Assembly (NCBI RefSeq): GCF_013328815.1
Contig: NZ_JABUHN010000013.1
Location: forward strand, 24,492-88,491
Length of the DNA stretch: 64,000 bases
DNA from: Tabrizicola fusiformis
GTDB lineage: Bacteria > Pseudomonadota > Alphaproteobacteria > Rhodobacterales > Rhodobacteraceae
Reading direction: 5' to 3'
The position numbers were made by a program, and so were the translations under genes. Below, piece by piece: positions 25,235-34,660 of the stretch. How positions within the stretch are numbered: the first letter of the stretch is position 1; each line of letters begins with the position of its first letter. Below the pieces are notes generated by a model. It was not told the origin of the DNA, ran no database searches, and saw only the letters and a list, made by a program, of their open reading frames with translations.

Positions 25235-26962
25235 ATGCGTGACGAAGCGGAAAAACGGGGCCGGGCCGAGCTTTCCTTGCGGCAGGGCGGGCTTTTGGCG
25301 GCGGTTGGCCTTTTCTCGGTGGCCATCAACATCCTGCTGCTGACCGGACCGCTTTACATGCTGCAGGTCTATGACCGGGTGCTGGCCAGCCGGTCCGAGG
25401 CGACGCTGGTGGCGCTGTCGCTGTTGGTGGCCTTCCTTTTCATCACCATGGGCGTTCTGGAATATTCCCGGGGCCGGATTCTGGCCCGGATCGGGGCCCA
25501 GTTGCAGGACCGGCTGGACTACCAGGTGTTTTCCGCCGCCCATCGCCGTCTGGTGCAGGCCCCGGGCGACCCTGCCGCGCTGGCCGCCCAACGCGATCTT
25601 GAGGCGTTGCAGCGTTTCTGGGCCTCGCCCGTGGTGTCGGCCCTGTTTGATGCGCCGTGGACGCCGCTGTTTCTGGCGGCGATCTTTGTGTTTCATCCGA
25701 TGCTGGGCTGGCTTTCGCTGGGCGGTGGCGCGCTTCTGGTTGCGTTGACCTGGCTGAACCAGCGGGTGACCGGCCCCGCGATGCGCCGCGTCAACGCCTA
25801 TTCGCTTGAGGCGGAGCGGCGGGCAGAAGACCTCAAATCCAGCTCTGCAACGCTTCTGGCGCTGGGCATGACCGGCAGCGCCTTTGCCCGCTGGAGCGCC
25901 ATGCGGCGCGATGCCCTGGCCGAGGCGATGTCGGCGGCCGACCGCGGTGGCACCTTTGGCGCGCTGACGCGCACCCTGCGCATGGGGCTGCAATCGGCGG
26001 TGCTGGGTCTGGGTGCCTGGCTGGTGCTGCGGAATGAACTCAGCGCCGGGGCGATGATTGCCGGTTCGATCCTGATGGGCCGTTGCCTGCAACCGATCGA
26101 GCAGATGATCGGCCAATGGGGCGTGGTGACCCGGGCGCTTGAAGGGCATCAGCGGCTTGCCGGCCTGTTGGGCCGCTGCCCGCCCGAAGCGCCGCGCATC
26201 GACTTGCCGCGCCCCGCGGCGCGGATCGAGGCGCTGAACCTGACGGTTTTTCCCCCCGGAGAGCAGACCGCCGTGCTGCGTGGCGTCAGCTTCAGGATGG
26301 AGCCGGGGCAGGCGATTGGCGTGATCGGGCCTTCGGGGGCGGGCAAATCCTCGCTCGCGCGGGCGCTGACCGGCATCTGGCCCGCGGCGGGGGGCACGGT
26401 GCGGCTGGATGGTGCCACGCCAGATCAGTTCGGACCGGACCGTCTGGGGCGGCTGATCGGCTATCTGCCGCAAAGCGTGGCGCTGTTCGATGGAACCATC
26501 GCGGAAAACATCGCCCGGCTGGACCCCAACCCCGACAGTGCCGCCGTGGTCGCCGCCGCGCAGCGCGCCGCCGCGCATGAGATGATCAAGCGCCTGCCGC
26601 AGGGCTATGAAACCCGGGTTTCGGCGCTGGCGGGCCGCCTGTCCGGCGGGCAGTTGCAGCGCATCGGTCTGGCGCGGGCGCTTTATGGCAATCCGGTGTT
26701 TCTGGTGCTGGATGAACCGAACTCGAACCTCGATAATGACGGCACCGTCGCGCTGAACACCGCCATCCGCGAACAGAAGGCGGCGGGCGGTGGTGTGCTG
26801 ATCATGGCGCATCGGCCGGCCGCCATTCAGGAATGCGACATGCTGCTGGTGCTGGAAGAAGGGGTCCGCCGCGCCTTTGGTCCGCGCGATCAGGTGCTGC
26901 GCGACATGGTGCGCAACCATACCGAACTGGTCCGCAACCCCGGCCCCGGAGGTGTGGCATGA
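25235..26962 (+). CDS. Type I secretion ABC transporter, permease/ATPase (PrtD-like)
   Basis: Inner-membrane exporter of 575 residues combining about six membrane helices (first at NILLLTGPLYMLQVYDRVL) with a C-terminal ATPase: Walker A GPSGAGKSSLARAL, signature LSGGQLQRIGLARAL and Walker B VFLVLDEPNSNLD. The LLTGPLYMLQVYDRVLASRS block is characteristic of the PrtD/AprD-type ABC proteins of type I secretion. There is no C39 peptidase domain. Start 25235 (GTAAATGCG). It is coupled to the membrane-fusion gene by a 4-nt overlap. No TolC gene and no RTX-type substrate lies in the window. Confidence 0.93.
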   Translation: MRDEAEKRGRAELSLRQGGLLAAVGLFSVAINILLLTGPLYMLQVYDRVLASRSEATLVALSLLVAFLFITMGVLEYSRGRILARIGAQLQDRLDYQVFSAAHRRLVQAPGDPAALAAQRDLEALQRFWASPVVSALFDAPWTPLFLAAIFVFHPMLGWLSLGGGALLVALTWLNQRVTGPAMRRVNAYSLEAERRAEDLKSSSATLLALGMTGSAFARWSAMRRDALAEAMSAADRGGTFGALTRTLRMGLQSAVLGLGAWLVLRNELSAGAMIAGSILMGRCLQPIEQMIGQWGVVTRALEGHQRLAGLLGRCPPEAPRIDLPRPAARIEALNLTVFPPGEQTAVLRGVSFRMEPGQAIGVIGPSGAGKSSLARALTGIWPAAGGTVRLDGATPDQFGPDRLGRLIGYLPQSVALFDGTIAENIARLDPNPDSAAVVAAAQRAAAHEMIKRLPQGYETRVSALAGRLSGGQLQRIGLARALYGNPVFLVLDEPNSNLDNDGTVALNTAIREQKAAGGGVLIMAHRPAAIQECDMLLVLEEGVRRAFGPRDQVLRDMVRNHTELVRNPGPGGVA

Positions 26963-28269
26963 ACGGGGCACCCGTGAACCCCGCGCTGTCGGCGCGCCGC
27001 CCGGTGGTGCTGGGCCTTGTCGCGCTGGTCGTCGTGCTGGTGGTGATGCTGGGATGGGGGGCGTTGACCACGATCTCGGGGGCGATCATCGCCCATGGCC
27101 GGGTCGAGGTGGCGCAGAACCGGCAGATCGTGCAGCATCCCGATGGCGGCGTCGTCGCCGAAATCGCCGTGACCGAGGCGCAATCGGTGCAGGCGGGGGA
27201 TGTGCTGATCCGGCTGGACGGCACGCTTGTCGCTTCGGACCTTGCCATTGTCGAGGCGCGGCTGTTCGAGACCATGGCCCACCGCGCCCGGCTTGAGGCG
27301 GAGCGGGATGGCCGCGACAGCCTGACCTTCGCGCCCGAACTTGTGACGCTGGCCGAAACCCGCCCCGAGGTGGCCGCGCTGATCAAGGGGCAGAGCGCGC
27401 TGTTCGATGCCCGCCGCGACACGGTGCAGAAACAGACCGAGCAGCTTCAGCGCCGGATGGAGCAGATCGCCTCGCAGGTCAGCGGCATCCGCGCACAGGA
27501 ACATGCGCTTGGCCAGCAACTGGACATCGTCGCGCGGGAGCTGGCCGACCAGAAGGGGCTTCTGGAAAAGGGGCTGGCTCAGGCCAGCCGCGTTCTGGCA
27601 CTTGAACGCGAGCAGGCCGGGCTGGATGGCAGTCTGGGCGAGGCTGTGGCCAGCCGCGCACAGGCCGAGGGCCGCGCAACCGAGGTGGAGCTTGAAATCC
27701 TGCGCCTTGCTGATCTACGCCGGGAAGAGGCCGCGACCGGCCTGCGCGATCTGGCGCCGCAAGAGGCCGAACTGGCCGAACGCCGCCGCAGCCTGCTGGA
27801 AAAGCTGGACCGGCTGGTGATTCGCGCCCCGGTTTCCGGTTTGGTTCTGGGCTTGCAGGTTACCAGCCCCCGTTCCGTCATCCGGGCGGCAGAACCGCTG
27901 CTGTTCATCGTGCCGCAGGACCGGCCGCTGATCGTGACGGCGCAACTGTCGCCGATGGACATTGACGAGGTTCACCCCGATCAGCCGGTGCGCCTGCGCC
28001 TTGCTTCGCTGCCGGGCCGCACGACGCCGGAACTCATGGCCAACATTGCGACGATTTCCGCCGATGCGCTGACCGATGACACGGGCAAGATCAGCTATTA
28101 CCGCGCCGAAATCCGGCTGCCGCAAGCGGCGCTGGACAGTCTGGGCGACCTGCGTCTGGTGCCGGGGATGCCGGTCGAGGCGTTTATCCAGACCGGCGAC
28201 CGCTCGCCCCTGTCCTATCTGATGCAGCCGTTTATGGATTACGTCCACATGGCCTTCCGCGAAAGCTGA
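26959..28269 (+). CDS. Type I secretion membrane-fusion protein (HlyD family)
   Basis: Periplasmic adaptor of 436 residues linking the ABC exporter to TolC. One N-terminal transmembrane helix (VLGLVALVVVLVVMLGWGAL) is followed by a lipoyl half-motif GGVVAEIAVTEAQSVQAGDVLI, a long coiled-coil rich in Glu/Gln/Leu (about residues 90-270), the second half-motif DRLVIRAPVSGLVLGLQV and the beta-barrel domain with EVHPDQPVRLRLASLPGRT, typical of the PrtE/LapC-type HlyD branch. Start ATG 26959 overlaps the ABC gene stop (ATGA); longer upstream frames are rejected. Confidence 0.94.
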   Translation: MNGAPVNPALSARRPVVLGLVALVVVLVVMLGWGALTTISGAIIAHGRVEVAQNRQIVQHPDGGVVAEIAVTEAQSVQAGDVLIRLDGTLVASDLAIVEARLFETMAHRARLEAERDGRDSLTFAPELVTLAETRPEVAALIKGQSALFDARRDTVQKQTEQLQRRMEQIASQVSGIRAQEHALGQQLDIVARELADQKGLLEKGLAQASRVLALEREQAGLDGSLGEAVASRAQAEGRATEVELEILRLADLRREEAATGLRDLAPQEAELAERRRSLLEKLDRLVIRAPVSGLVLGLQVTSPRSVIRAAEPLLFIVPQDRPLIVTAQLSPMDIDEVHPDQPVRLRLASLPGRTTPELMANIATISADALTDDTGKISYYRAEIRLPQAALDSLGDLRLVPGMPVEAFIQTGDRSPLSYLMQPFMDYVHMAFRES

Positions 28270-28440
28270 TCCTGCCAGTTGGCCCGCGGGGGCTATACAC
28301 AGGCCCCGCAGCCGTGTATGGCACCCGCTACGGCGCGGAAAAGTCCGAGCGCGAGGGGCAAGGGAGGCCGCTTCGCCAGAGGGATGAGGTGCCGGAAACG
28401 GGCTTCACGGGCGCAGGGCGCCCTCCTGATTGGACAAGAT

Positions 28441-30762
28441 ATGAATGACATGGGTATTGCCGCGCCTTTGGCCGCGGCTATTCGGGCCAAGGGCTATGAC
28501 AGCCTGACCCCGGTGCAAGAGGCCGTTCTCGCCGAGGGCGTGGCGGGCCGCGATGCGCTGGTTTCCGCACAGACCGGATCGGGCAAGACGGTGGCCTTTG
28601 GCCTTGCCATCGCGCCGGAAGTGCTGGCCGGGCAGGACAAGCTGCTTTACGCGGATCAGCCGCTGGCGCTGATCGTGGCGCCGACGCGCGAACTTGCGCT
28701 TCAGGTCAAGCGCGAGCTGGACTGGCTTTATGGTGCTGCGGGCGCGCAGATTGCCTCCTGTGTCGGTGGTATGGACTACCGCACCGAAAAGCGCAGCCTT
28801 GAGCGGGGCGCGCATATCGTCGTCGGCACCCCGGGCCGTCTGCGCGACCATATCGAACGTCACAGCCTTGATCTGTCGGGCATCCGCGCCGTTGTGCTGG
28901 ACGAGGCGGATGAGATGCTGGACCTCGGCTTTGCCGAAGATCTTGAATTCATCCTTGCCGCCGCCCCGGAAGAACGCCGGACCCTGATGTTCTCGGCCAC
29001 GGTGCCGAAGGAAATCGAAAAGCTGGCCGCCACCTTCCAGCGCGACGCGCTGCGGATCGTCGCGCAGGGCGAGCAGAAGCAGCATGGCGACATCGGCTAC
29101 CGCGCGATGTCGGTCGCGGTGCGCGACCGCGAACATGCCATCTTCAACACCCTGCGTTTCTATGAGGCGCAAACCGCCATCGTCTTCTGCAAGACCCGGG
29201 CGAATGTGAACCATCTGTTTGCCCGCATGGGCAACCGGGGTTTTCAGGTTGTGGCGCTGTCGGGGGAACTCAGCCAGTCCGAGCGCAGCCATGCGCTGCA
29301 ATCGCTGCGCGACGGGCGGGCGCGGGTTTGCATCGCCACCGACGTCGCGGCACGGGGCATCGACCTGCCGGGGCTGGAACTGGTGATCCATGCCGATCTG
29401 CCGTCGAACTCGGAAACCCTGTTGCACCGTTCGGGCCGCACCGGGCGCGCGGGCAAGAAGGGCACCTCGGTCCTGATCGTGACCCCCGCCGATTTCCGCA
29501 AGGCCAACCGCATCCTGCAAGGCGCCAAGGTTGAGGCGGAGTGGATCAAGGCCCCCTCTGCCGAAGAGGTGCAAGAGCGCGACGACATGCGCCTGATGGA
29601 ACATGCCACGCTGACCGAAGCCCCCGGCGATGAAACCGCGATGGCAGATGCGCTGATCGGTCGCTTTGGCGCGCAGAATGTCGCGGCGGCTTTCGTGCGG
29701 TTGTGGCGCGAGGGGCGTTCGGCGCCCGAGGTTCTGTCGGATTCGCTGCCGCCCGTCGCCCCCGCTGCGCCGCGGGTGCGGGGCGAGTTTGGCCCTTCGG
29801 TCTGGTTCAAGATTTCCATTGGCCACACCGGCCGCGCCGAGGCGCGCTGGCTTTTGCCGAAAATCTGCGATGCCGGCAGCATTGCCAAGGATTCCATCGG
29901 TGCCATCCGCGTGCAGCAGGAGGTGACCTATGTGCAACTGGCCGAGGCCGTTGCCAGCCGCTTCCGCGACATGACCGAGTTGGACAAGGATCTGATGATG
30001 GAGCGTCTGGCGGGCGAGCCGACGCTTGAGCGGCCCGAGCGTCCGGCCTATGGCGAGCGTCCCGAGCGTGCGCCGCGCACTGAACGCGCCCCACGCCCCG
30101 AGCGGGCCGAGCGTCCGGCCTACAGCCCCAAACCTTCGCGCTTTGTCGATGAGGACAGCCCCGCCGCCCCGCCGCGGCCCGAGCGCAAGCCCTATGCGCC
30201 GCGCGACGATGCGGCCCCGCGTAAGCCCTATGCCAAGCGCGAAGACGGTGACCGCAAGCCCTATGCGCCGCGTGAAGAGGGTGCCAAGCGCCCCTATACG
30301 CCCCGCCCCGATGGCGAGCGCAAGCCTTGGGCTCCGCGTGAGGATGGGCCGAAAAAGCCCTATGCCCCCCGGGCCCGTGCCGAAGACGGCGAGCGCAAGC
30401 CCTATGTCAAGCGCGAGGAAGGCACCGAGCGCAAGCCGCGCTGGGGCGCAGGTGACAAGACCGCAGCTCCGCGTGCGGCGGCTTATAAAAGCCACGGCGG
30501 CGCGGACAAACCCGCCCGGGCCGCAGGCTATAAAAGCCACAGCGCCGATGGCGAGGCTCCGGCCAAGCGCACCTATGCCCCCAAGGGCGACGAGGCGCGG
30601 CCCTATGTGAAACGCGAAGGCGCACCGAAAGCTGCCGGGTTCAAGAGCCACGGCGCCGAGGGCAAAAAGCCCTATGCACCCCGCACGGCCAAACCTGCGG
30701 CCCCCAAGACCGATGCGCGCGATACCACCAAGCGTTTCGTGCCGCCGAAGCCCAAACGCTGA
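28441..30762 (+). CDS. DEAD-box RNA helicase with long repetitive basic tail (DeaD/CsdA-like)
   Basis: ATP-dependent RNA helicase of 773 residues. Motifs: SAQTGSGKTVAFG (Walker A), APTRELALQ, DEADEMLDLGF, FSATVPKE, VARGIDLPGLELVIH and HRSGRTGRAG. A DbpA-type RNA-binding domain lies at about 445-520 (WFKISIGHTGRAEARWLLPK). After residue about 525 the protein becomes a low-complexity tail repeating units such as RKPYAPRED and KPYAKREDGD more than ten times, then YKSHGG-type units, ending RFVPPKPKR. The tail is probably an RNA-binding or phase-separating region. ATG 28441 is the first start matching the conserved N-terminus. A hairpin-rich 170-bp leader precedes it. Confidence 0.93.
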   Translation: MNDMGIAAPLAAAIRAKGYDSLTPVQEAVLAEGVAGRDALVSAQTGSGKTVAFGLAIAPEVLAGQDKLLYADQPLALIVAPTRELALQVKRELDWLYGAAGAQIASCVGGMDYRTEKRSLERGAHIVVGTPGRLRDHIERHSLDLSGIRAVVLDEADEMLDLGFAEDLEFILAAAPEERRTLMFSATVPKEIEKLAATFQRDALRIVAQGEQKQHGDIGYRAMSVAVRDREHAIFNTLRFYEAQTAIVFCKTRANVNHLFARMGNRGFQVVALSGELSQSERSHALQSLRDGRARVCIATDVAARGIDLPGLELVIHADLPSNSETLLHRSGRTGRAGKKGTSVLIVTPADFRKANRILQGAKVEAEWIKAPSAEEVQERDDMRLMEHATLTEAPGDETAMADALIGRFGAQNVAAAFVRLWREGRSAPEVLSDSLPPVAPAAPRVRGEFGPSVWFKISIGHTGRAEARWLLPKICDAGSIAKDSIGAIRVQQEVTYVQLAEAVASRFRDMTELDKDLMMERLAGEPTLERPERPAYGERPERAPRTERAPRPERAERPAYSPKPSRFVDEDSPAAPPRPERKPYAPRDDAAPRKPYAKREDGDRKPYAPREEGAKRPYTPRPDGERKPWAPREDGPKKPYAPRARAEDGERKPYVKREEGTERKPRWGAGDKTAAPRAAAYKSHGGADKPARAAGYKSHSADGEAPAKRTYAPKGDEARPYVKREGAPKAAGFKSHGAEGKKPYAPRTAKPAAPKTDARDTTKRFVPPKPKR

Positions 30763-30801
30763 GGATTGGGGCGGGGCGGTTCCGCCGCCCTGCCCGACCT
30801 G

Positions 30802-31575
30802 CTACCCGGCCAGCCGCGCCAGAAGCGGCGCCATCAGGCCCGGCGCCGCGGCAACCACGCCCGCAGCCCGGGCCTGATCGCTGTTGAAACGGATGTCGCG
30901 GCCCCGCGCGTCGCGCACTATCGCCCCAGCCCGGGCGCAGATCAGAAGCCCCGCCGCAATGTCCCATTCCCACGAGGGGCGGAAGGTCAGCATCGCATCA
31001 TAGGCACCTTCGGCCACAAGGCACAGCCGATAGGCGATCGAGGCCCGGAAATGCCGGGAAAACCCCGGAACCGGCCCCCGCCAATGTTCGGGCGCCAGTG
31101 CGGGTTTCGTGGCCAGAACCCGGGCGGTTTCCGGGTCGGCCGCGGCGCTGGCGGCAATCGGCGCCTCGTTCAGCAGCGCAGGCCCGTCGCGCCATGCGGT
31201 GAACATCTGGTCCAGCGCGGGCAGATAAACCGCCGCCGCCGTGATCTGCCCGTTTTGCGCCACGGCCAGCGAATGGGCGAAATGCGGCTCTCCGGCGATG
31301 AAGGCGCGGGTGCCGTCGATCGGGTCGATGATGAAGACATGCTCGGCATCCAGCCGTGTGCCGTCATCCACGCTTTCCTCGGACAGCCAGCCATAGCCGG
31401 GCCGGGCACCGCGCAGCCGGTCCTCCAGCATGACATTCACCGCCAGATCGGCCTCGGTCACCGGGCCTTGCCCCGGTTTTTCCCAGACCTGCGGATCGGA
31501 CTTCCACCAGCCCAGCGCGATGCGCCCGGCTTCGCGGGCAGCTTCGGTCAGCAGGGCAAGATCACGCTCCGGCAA
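30802..31575 (-). CDS. Inositol-monophosphatase-family phosphatase, probably CysQ
   Basis: A 257-residue lithium-sensitive, magnesium-dependent phosphatase. Metal ligands are seen in SEESVDDG (Glu), DPIDGTRAF (Asp-Ile-Asp) and SWEWDIAAG (Asp). The N-terminal KPGQGPVTEADL block is standard for the FIG superfamily. CysQ hydrolyses 3'-phosphoadenosine 5'-phosphate formed during sulfate assimilation; inositol-1-phosphatase or SuhB activity is the alternative and cannot be excluded. Its start overlaps the end of pmbA by 14 nt, so both are in one operon. Confidence 0.9.
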   Translation of the reverse strand: MPERDLALLTEAAREAGRIALGWWKSDPQVWEKPGQGPVTEADLAVNVMLEDRLRGARPGYGWLSEESVDDGTRLDAEHVFIIDPIDGTRAFIAGEPHFAHSLAVAQNGQITAAAVYLPALDQMFTAWRDGPALLNEAPIAASAAADPETARVLATKPALAPEHWRGPVPGFSRHFRASIAYRLCLVAEGAYDAMLTFRPSWEWDIAAGLLICARAGAIVRDARGRDIRFNSDQARAAGVVAAAPGLMAPLLARLAG

Positions 31576-32905
31576 GGGTCAGCCCGTCGATCAGGATCGA
31601 GGGAACGCGGGTGGACAAATGCGCGCGGGCATCGTTGGCAGGGATGATCCGCAAGAGCATGTCGCGCAGATTGCCCGCGATGGTGCATTCGTTGACGGGA
31701 TATTTCACCTCGCCCCCCTCCACCCAGAAACCCGAGGCGCCGCGCGAATAATCGCCCGTCGTGGGGTTGATGGTGGAGCCGATCAGCGAGGTCACCAGAA
31801 GCCCGGTCCCCATGTCGCGGATCAGATCGGCGCGGGTGGCACTCCCCGGCGTCAGCTCGATGTTCGAGGTCGAAGGCGCGGGCGGCGAAGAGGTGCCCCG
31901 CGCCGCATTGGCGGTTGACGCCATCCCCAGCCTGCGCGCCGTCCCAAGGTCCAGCGTCCAGCCGGTCAGCACGCCGTTGTCGATGATGGCCCGGCGGGCG
32001 GTGGGCAGACCCTCGGCATCGAACGGGCGGCTGCCCGAGATGCGCGGGCGCAGCGGATCTTCGATCACCGACAGGCCCGCAGGCAGCACCTGTTGGCCCA
32101 GCGCCTCGCGCAGCCAGCTTGCGCCGCGGGCGATGGCGGCGCCGTTCACCGCGCCAAGGATATGCCCGATCAGCGAGGCGGCGATGCGTTCGTCAAACAG
32201 CACCGGATAGCTGCCGGTCCGGGGCCGGGTCGCCCCGGCCCGGGCCAAAGTGCGTTCGGCGGCCAGTGCGCCGATGCTGGCGGCATCCGGCATATCGGCC
32301 TGAAACACCCGGCCTTCGCCGGCATAATCCCGCTCCATCCCGGTGCCTTCGCCGGTGAAAGCGACGGCCGAGGTGGAACGCGAACTGCGCGAATAGGCGC
32401 CGGAGAACCCGTTGCTTGCCGCCAGATGCACCGAGCGGAAGGAATAACCTGCCGAAGCCTCGACCTGCACGATGCCTTGCACCGCCATCGCCGCCGCTTC
32501 GGCGGCGCGTGCATCGGCCTCAAGCGCGGCAGCCGGGGGTTCGGGGCTGGTATCGGCCAGTTGCAGCGCCGCAAGATCCCAACCCTGCGCCAGTTGGCCG
32601 GGTTCGGCCAGCCCGGCATGGGGGTCTTCGGGCGCCTCCCGGGCCATGGCGACGGCGCGTTCGGCCAATCGCGCAATGGTGGCATCCGAAATGTCCGATG
32701 CCGAAACGCAGGCTTGCCGCCCGCCGATCAGCACCCGCAGCCCGATCTCCACCCCTTCGGCGCGTTCGGCCTGTTCCAGCCGTCCGGCGCGGATGTCGAT
32801 GGATTGCGAGCGGCCTTCGACCGCGATGGCATCGGCGGCGCCGGCCCCCGCACGGCGCGCAGCATCAAGCAGCGACTGGGTCAGGCGTTCAAGGCGTTCG
32901 GGCAT
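31562..32905 (-). CDS. pmbA: TldD/PmbA-family metallopeptidase component (PmbA-like)
   Basis: A 447-residue protein of the TldD/PmbA family, in which the TldD-TldE(PmbA) heterodimer unfolds and degrades modified peptides, antitoxins and some antibiotics. Typical segments are EGVEIGLRVLIGGRQACVSASD, FRSVHLAASNGFSGAYSRSS, YPVLFDERIAASLIGHI, GSRPFDAEGLPTARRAIIDNG and STNAARG. The metal-binding HExxxH motif of TldD is absent, as expected for the PmbA partner. The start is ATG 32905 (MPERLERLT). No tldD is nearby. Confidence 0.93.
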   Translation of the reverse strand: MPERLERLTQSLLDAARRAGAGAADAIAVEGRSQSIDIRAGRLEQAERAEGVEIGLRVLIGGRQACVSASDISDATIARLAERAVAMAREAPEDPHAGLAEPGQLAQGWDLAALQLADTSPEPPAAALEADARAAEAAAMAVQGIVQVEASAGYSFRSVHLAASNGFSGAYSRSSRSTSAVAFTGEGTGMERDYAGEGRVFQADMPDAASIGALAAERTLARAGATRPRTGSYPVLFDERIAASLIGHILGAVNGAAIARGASWLREALGQQVLPAGLSVIEDPLRPRISGSRPFDAEGLPTARRAIIDNGVLTGWTLDLGTARRLGMASTANAARGTSSPPAPSTSNIELTPGSATRADLIRDMGTGLLVTSLIGSTINPTTGDYSRGASGFWVEGGEVKYPVNECTIAGNLRDMLLRIIPANDARAHLSTRVPSILIDGLTLAGA

Positions 32906-32984
32906 CGTCGTCCTTTCGGGGCCGCAGCGGCGGCTTGCGGCCAAGATCATGCTTCGGGCGGGGATTTCAAGCCCCGCAAGGCAA

Positions 32985-33012
32985 GGGGCCGCCCGGTCAC
33001 CCGGACGGCCCC
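32985..33012 (-). terminator. Hairpin terminator after the DUF2125 gene
   Basis: A stem of 12 positions with one mismatch (32985-32996 with 33001-33012) and a 4-nt loop lies 18 nt beyond the stop of the minus-strand DUF2125 gene. The plus-strand side carries TTTT. Confidence 0.6.
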
Positions 33013-33029
33013 CTTTTCCAAAGGCGGCG

Positions 33030-34535
33030 TTACTGAATTTGCTGGCCGTTGGCGAAGAAATGCTTGTCCTTGAATTCCAGCGTCGAGGTCAGCTCATCCT
33101 CGCCCGCGCCGGGGTTGGCGAACATCGCCACCATCATCCGCGCGCCGGTCGCATCTTCTTCCGACAACAGCCCCATCGCCACCAGACTGTCGAGCAGCTT
33201 GTTGCCCCCCGTCAGTTTCAGGTCGATCTTGCCGGTCGGAGCCGGGACGCCGCCGAAAGTCATCATGTCGGTGTTGTCGAAGGTAAAGGCCCCGGCGCCG
33301 TTCAACTCGGCCCCCGCGACCTTGACCTTGATTTCGCCGATGTCCAGCGCGTGCAACTCGCCCGGAGGGGCTTCGCCCAGCGCGGCCATCGCCGCTTCGT
33401 TCATGATGTCGGTGGTCAGCTTGACCTTGCCCTTGGTGTCGATGATCACCGTGGCCGGATCATGCGCCAACATGCCGGTGGGGTCGCCCATCGCCCAGAT
33501 TTCCTCGGGCAGGGTCAGATCGATCACCTTGGCCAGGAAGGTAAAGTCCTGCACCTCTTCCGAGGCGACGATCGGAATGAGGAAGGTCGCGGCACTTTCC
33601 GCCCACGAGACATTGACCTGCGGCAGCGGAATGTCCGGGCTGGACATCGACAGCGCCACCCCCTTGCCTGCCGAGCTGTAAAGCAGCCGCGCGGCATCCA
33701 TCGCCAGTTGGAAGCTGCCGCTTTGGGCACTGCCGGTGATCTTGGTCGGGCCCTTGGCTTCGGTCACCGCAAGGTCATAGGACACCGCGCCATAGGTCAG
33801 GCCCGCATCCATGGTAAAGCCTTTGGTCAGCGCCTCGGCCAACTCGCCCTCAAGCCCGACGAAATTGCCGCTGGCCTTGACGGCGGGGGCCATCACGCTG
33901 GCCGTCAGCACCACGTCCGAGCCGTCCTCGGGGTTCTTCGCCTTGACGTTCAGGGCAAGGCTTTCGGCGGTGAAATCCGAGGTCAGGTCAAATCCGCCCT
34001 CGACCGCAGCCATCTGATAGCTGCCGCTGAGATTGGTCAGGAGCGCCGTCACATCGGCCCCAGCCGCCGCCGCATCGGCGCCGTCGATCTTGGTCAGGGC
34101 GATCTTCATTTCCGGCGCGGTAAAGGCGTAGTCGGTCTCGTCCGGCGTGCCGCTGGCGATGACCGAAAGACCGGGGTTGGAAATGGTGATCTCGGCGCTG
34201 GTGGCCTTGGCGTCCCCCATCGCGGGCGTGTCGATGACCAAAGTATAGCTGTCGGACATGGTGATTTCGACCGTGCCGTCACCCTGATCGGTAAAGGTCA
34301 CCTCGGGGATTGTGCTGGTCGTGGTGGTGCCGTCCTTGGTGCCGGTCACCACCAGATCGGTGACGACAAAGGCATCACCATCCTGCGCCGCGCTGCCGGT
34401 GGTCAGGGTCTGGCCCGAAACGGTCAGCTCCTCTTGCCAGTTGTTCCAGATGTCTTCGGGGGTGACATCGGCGAAGGCCGCACTGGAAAGCAGGGCTACG
34501 GCGGCGGTTGAGCTTGCAAGCTTCCAATAGGTCAT
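33030..34535 (-). CDS. DUF2125 protein, secreted
   Basis: A 501-residue protein with signal peptide MTYWKLASSTAAVALLSSAAFA. The mature part is a long beta-rich, Thr/Ala/Gly-rich chain with repeated strand patterns (TVEITMSDSYTLVID; GKVKLTTDIMNEAAM), ending FFANGQQIQ. This matches DUF2125, an uncharacterised alphaproteobacterial periplasmic or cell-surface family related in pattern to AsmA-like lipid-transfer proteins. The start is ATG 34535 with an AAGG upstream; the longer frame to 34646 is untranslated leader. It is monocistronic, with its own terminator. Function unknown. Confidence 0.85.
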   Translation of the reverse strand: MTYWKLASSTAAVALLSSAAFADVTPEDIWNNWQEELTVSGQTLTTGSAAQDGDAFVVTDLVVTGTKDGTTTTSTIPEVTFTDQGDGTVEITMSDSYTLVIDTPAMGDAKATSAEITISNPGLSVIASGTPDETDYAFTAPEMKIALTKIDGADAAAAGADVTALLTNLSGSYQMAAVEGGFDLTSDFTAESLALNVKAKNPEDGSDVVLTASVMAPAVKASGNFVGLEGELAEALTKGFTMDAGLTYGAVSYDLAVTEAKGPTKITGSAQSGSFQLAMDAARLLYSSAGKGVALSMSSPDIPLPQVNVSWAESAATFLIPIVASEEVQDFTFLAKVIDLTLPEEIWAMGDPTGMLAHDPATVIIDTKGKVKLTTDIMNEAAMAALGEAPPGELHALDIGEIKVKVAGAELNGAGAFTFDNTDMMTFGGVPAPTGKIDLKLTGGNKLLDSLVAMGLLSEEDATGARMMVAMFANPGAGEDELTSTLEFKDKHFFANGQQIQ

Positions 34536-34660
34536 GGCGATGCCTTTCTGATCTGAAATTTCGCGCAAGCATCCCGCCAAGGGTGGGGTCCGGTCAAGGG
34601 ATTCCGTTGACAAGGACGGAATCCTGACGGCCTTTGTCATGGCCAATCGGAGGGGTCGGA

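Noticed and set aside
25070..26971. A 633-codon minus-strand frame opposite the secretion ABC gene
   Set aside because: Shadow; Arg/His/Gln-rich composition and no motifs, while the plus strand has a complete ABC protein.
28270..28440. Riboswitch or regulatory RNA before the helicase gene
   Set aside because: Several GC hairpins occur, but I recognise no conserved riboswitch core and hairpins are common at this GC content.
28405..30651. A hydrophobic-looking 748-codon frame opposite the DEAD-box helicase
   Set aside because: The repetitive FALGIG-type pattern is the antisense of the KPYAPR repeats, not real membrane helices.
30180..30720. Possible CRISPR or tandem DNA repeat
   Set aside because: The repetition is coding for the helicase tail; unit lengths vary and no spacers exist. 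No CRISPR array is seen in the window.
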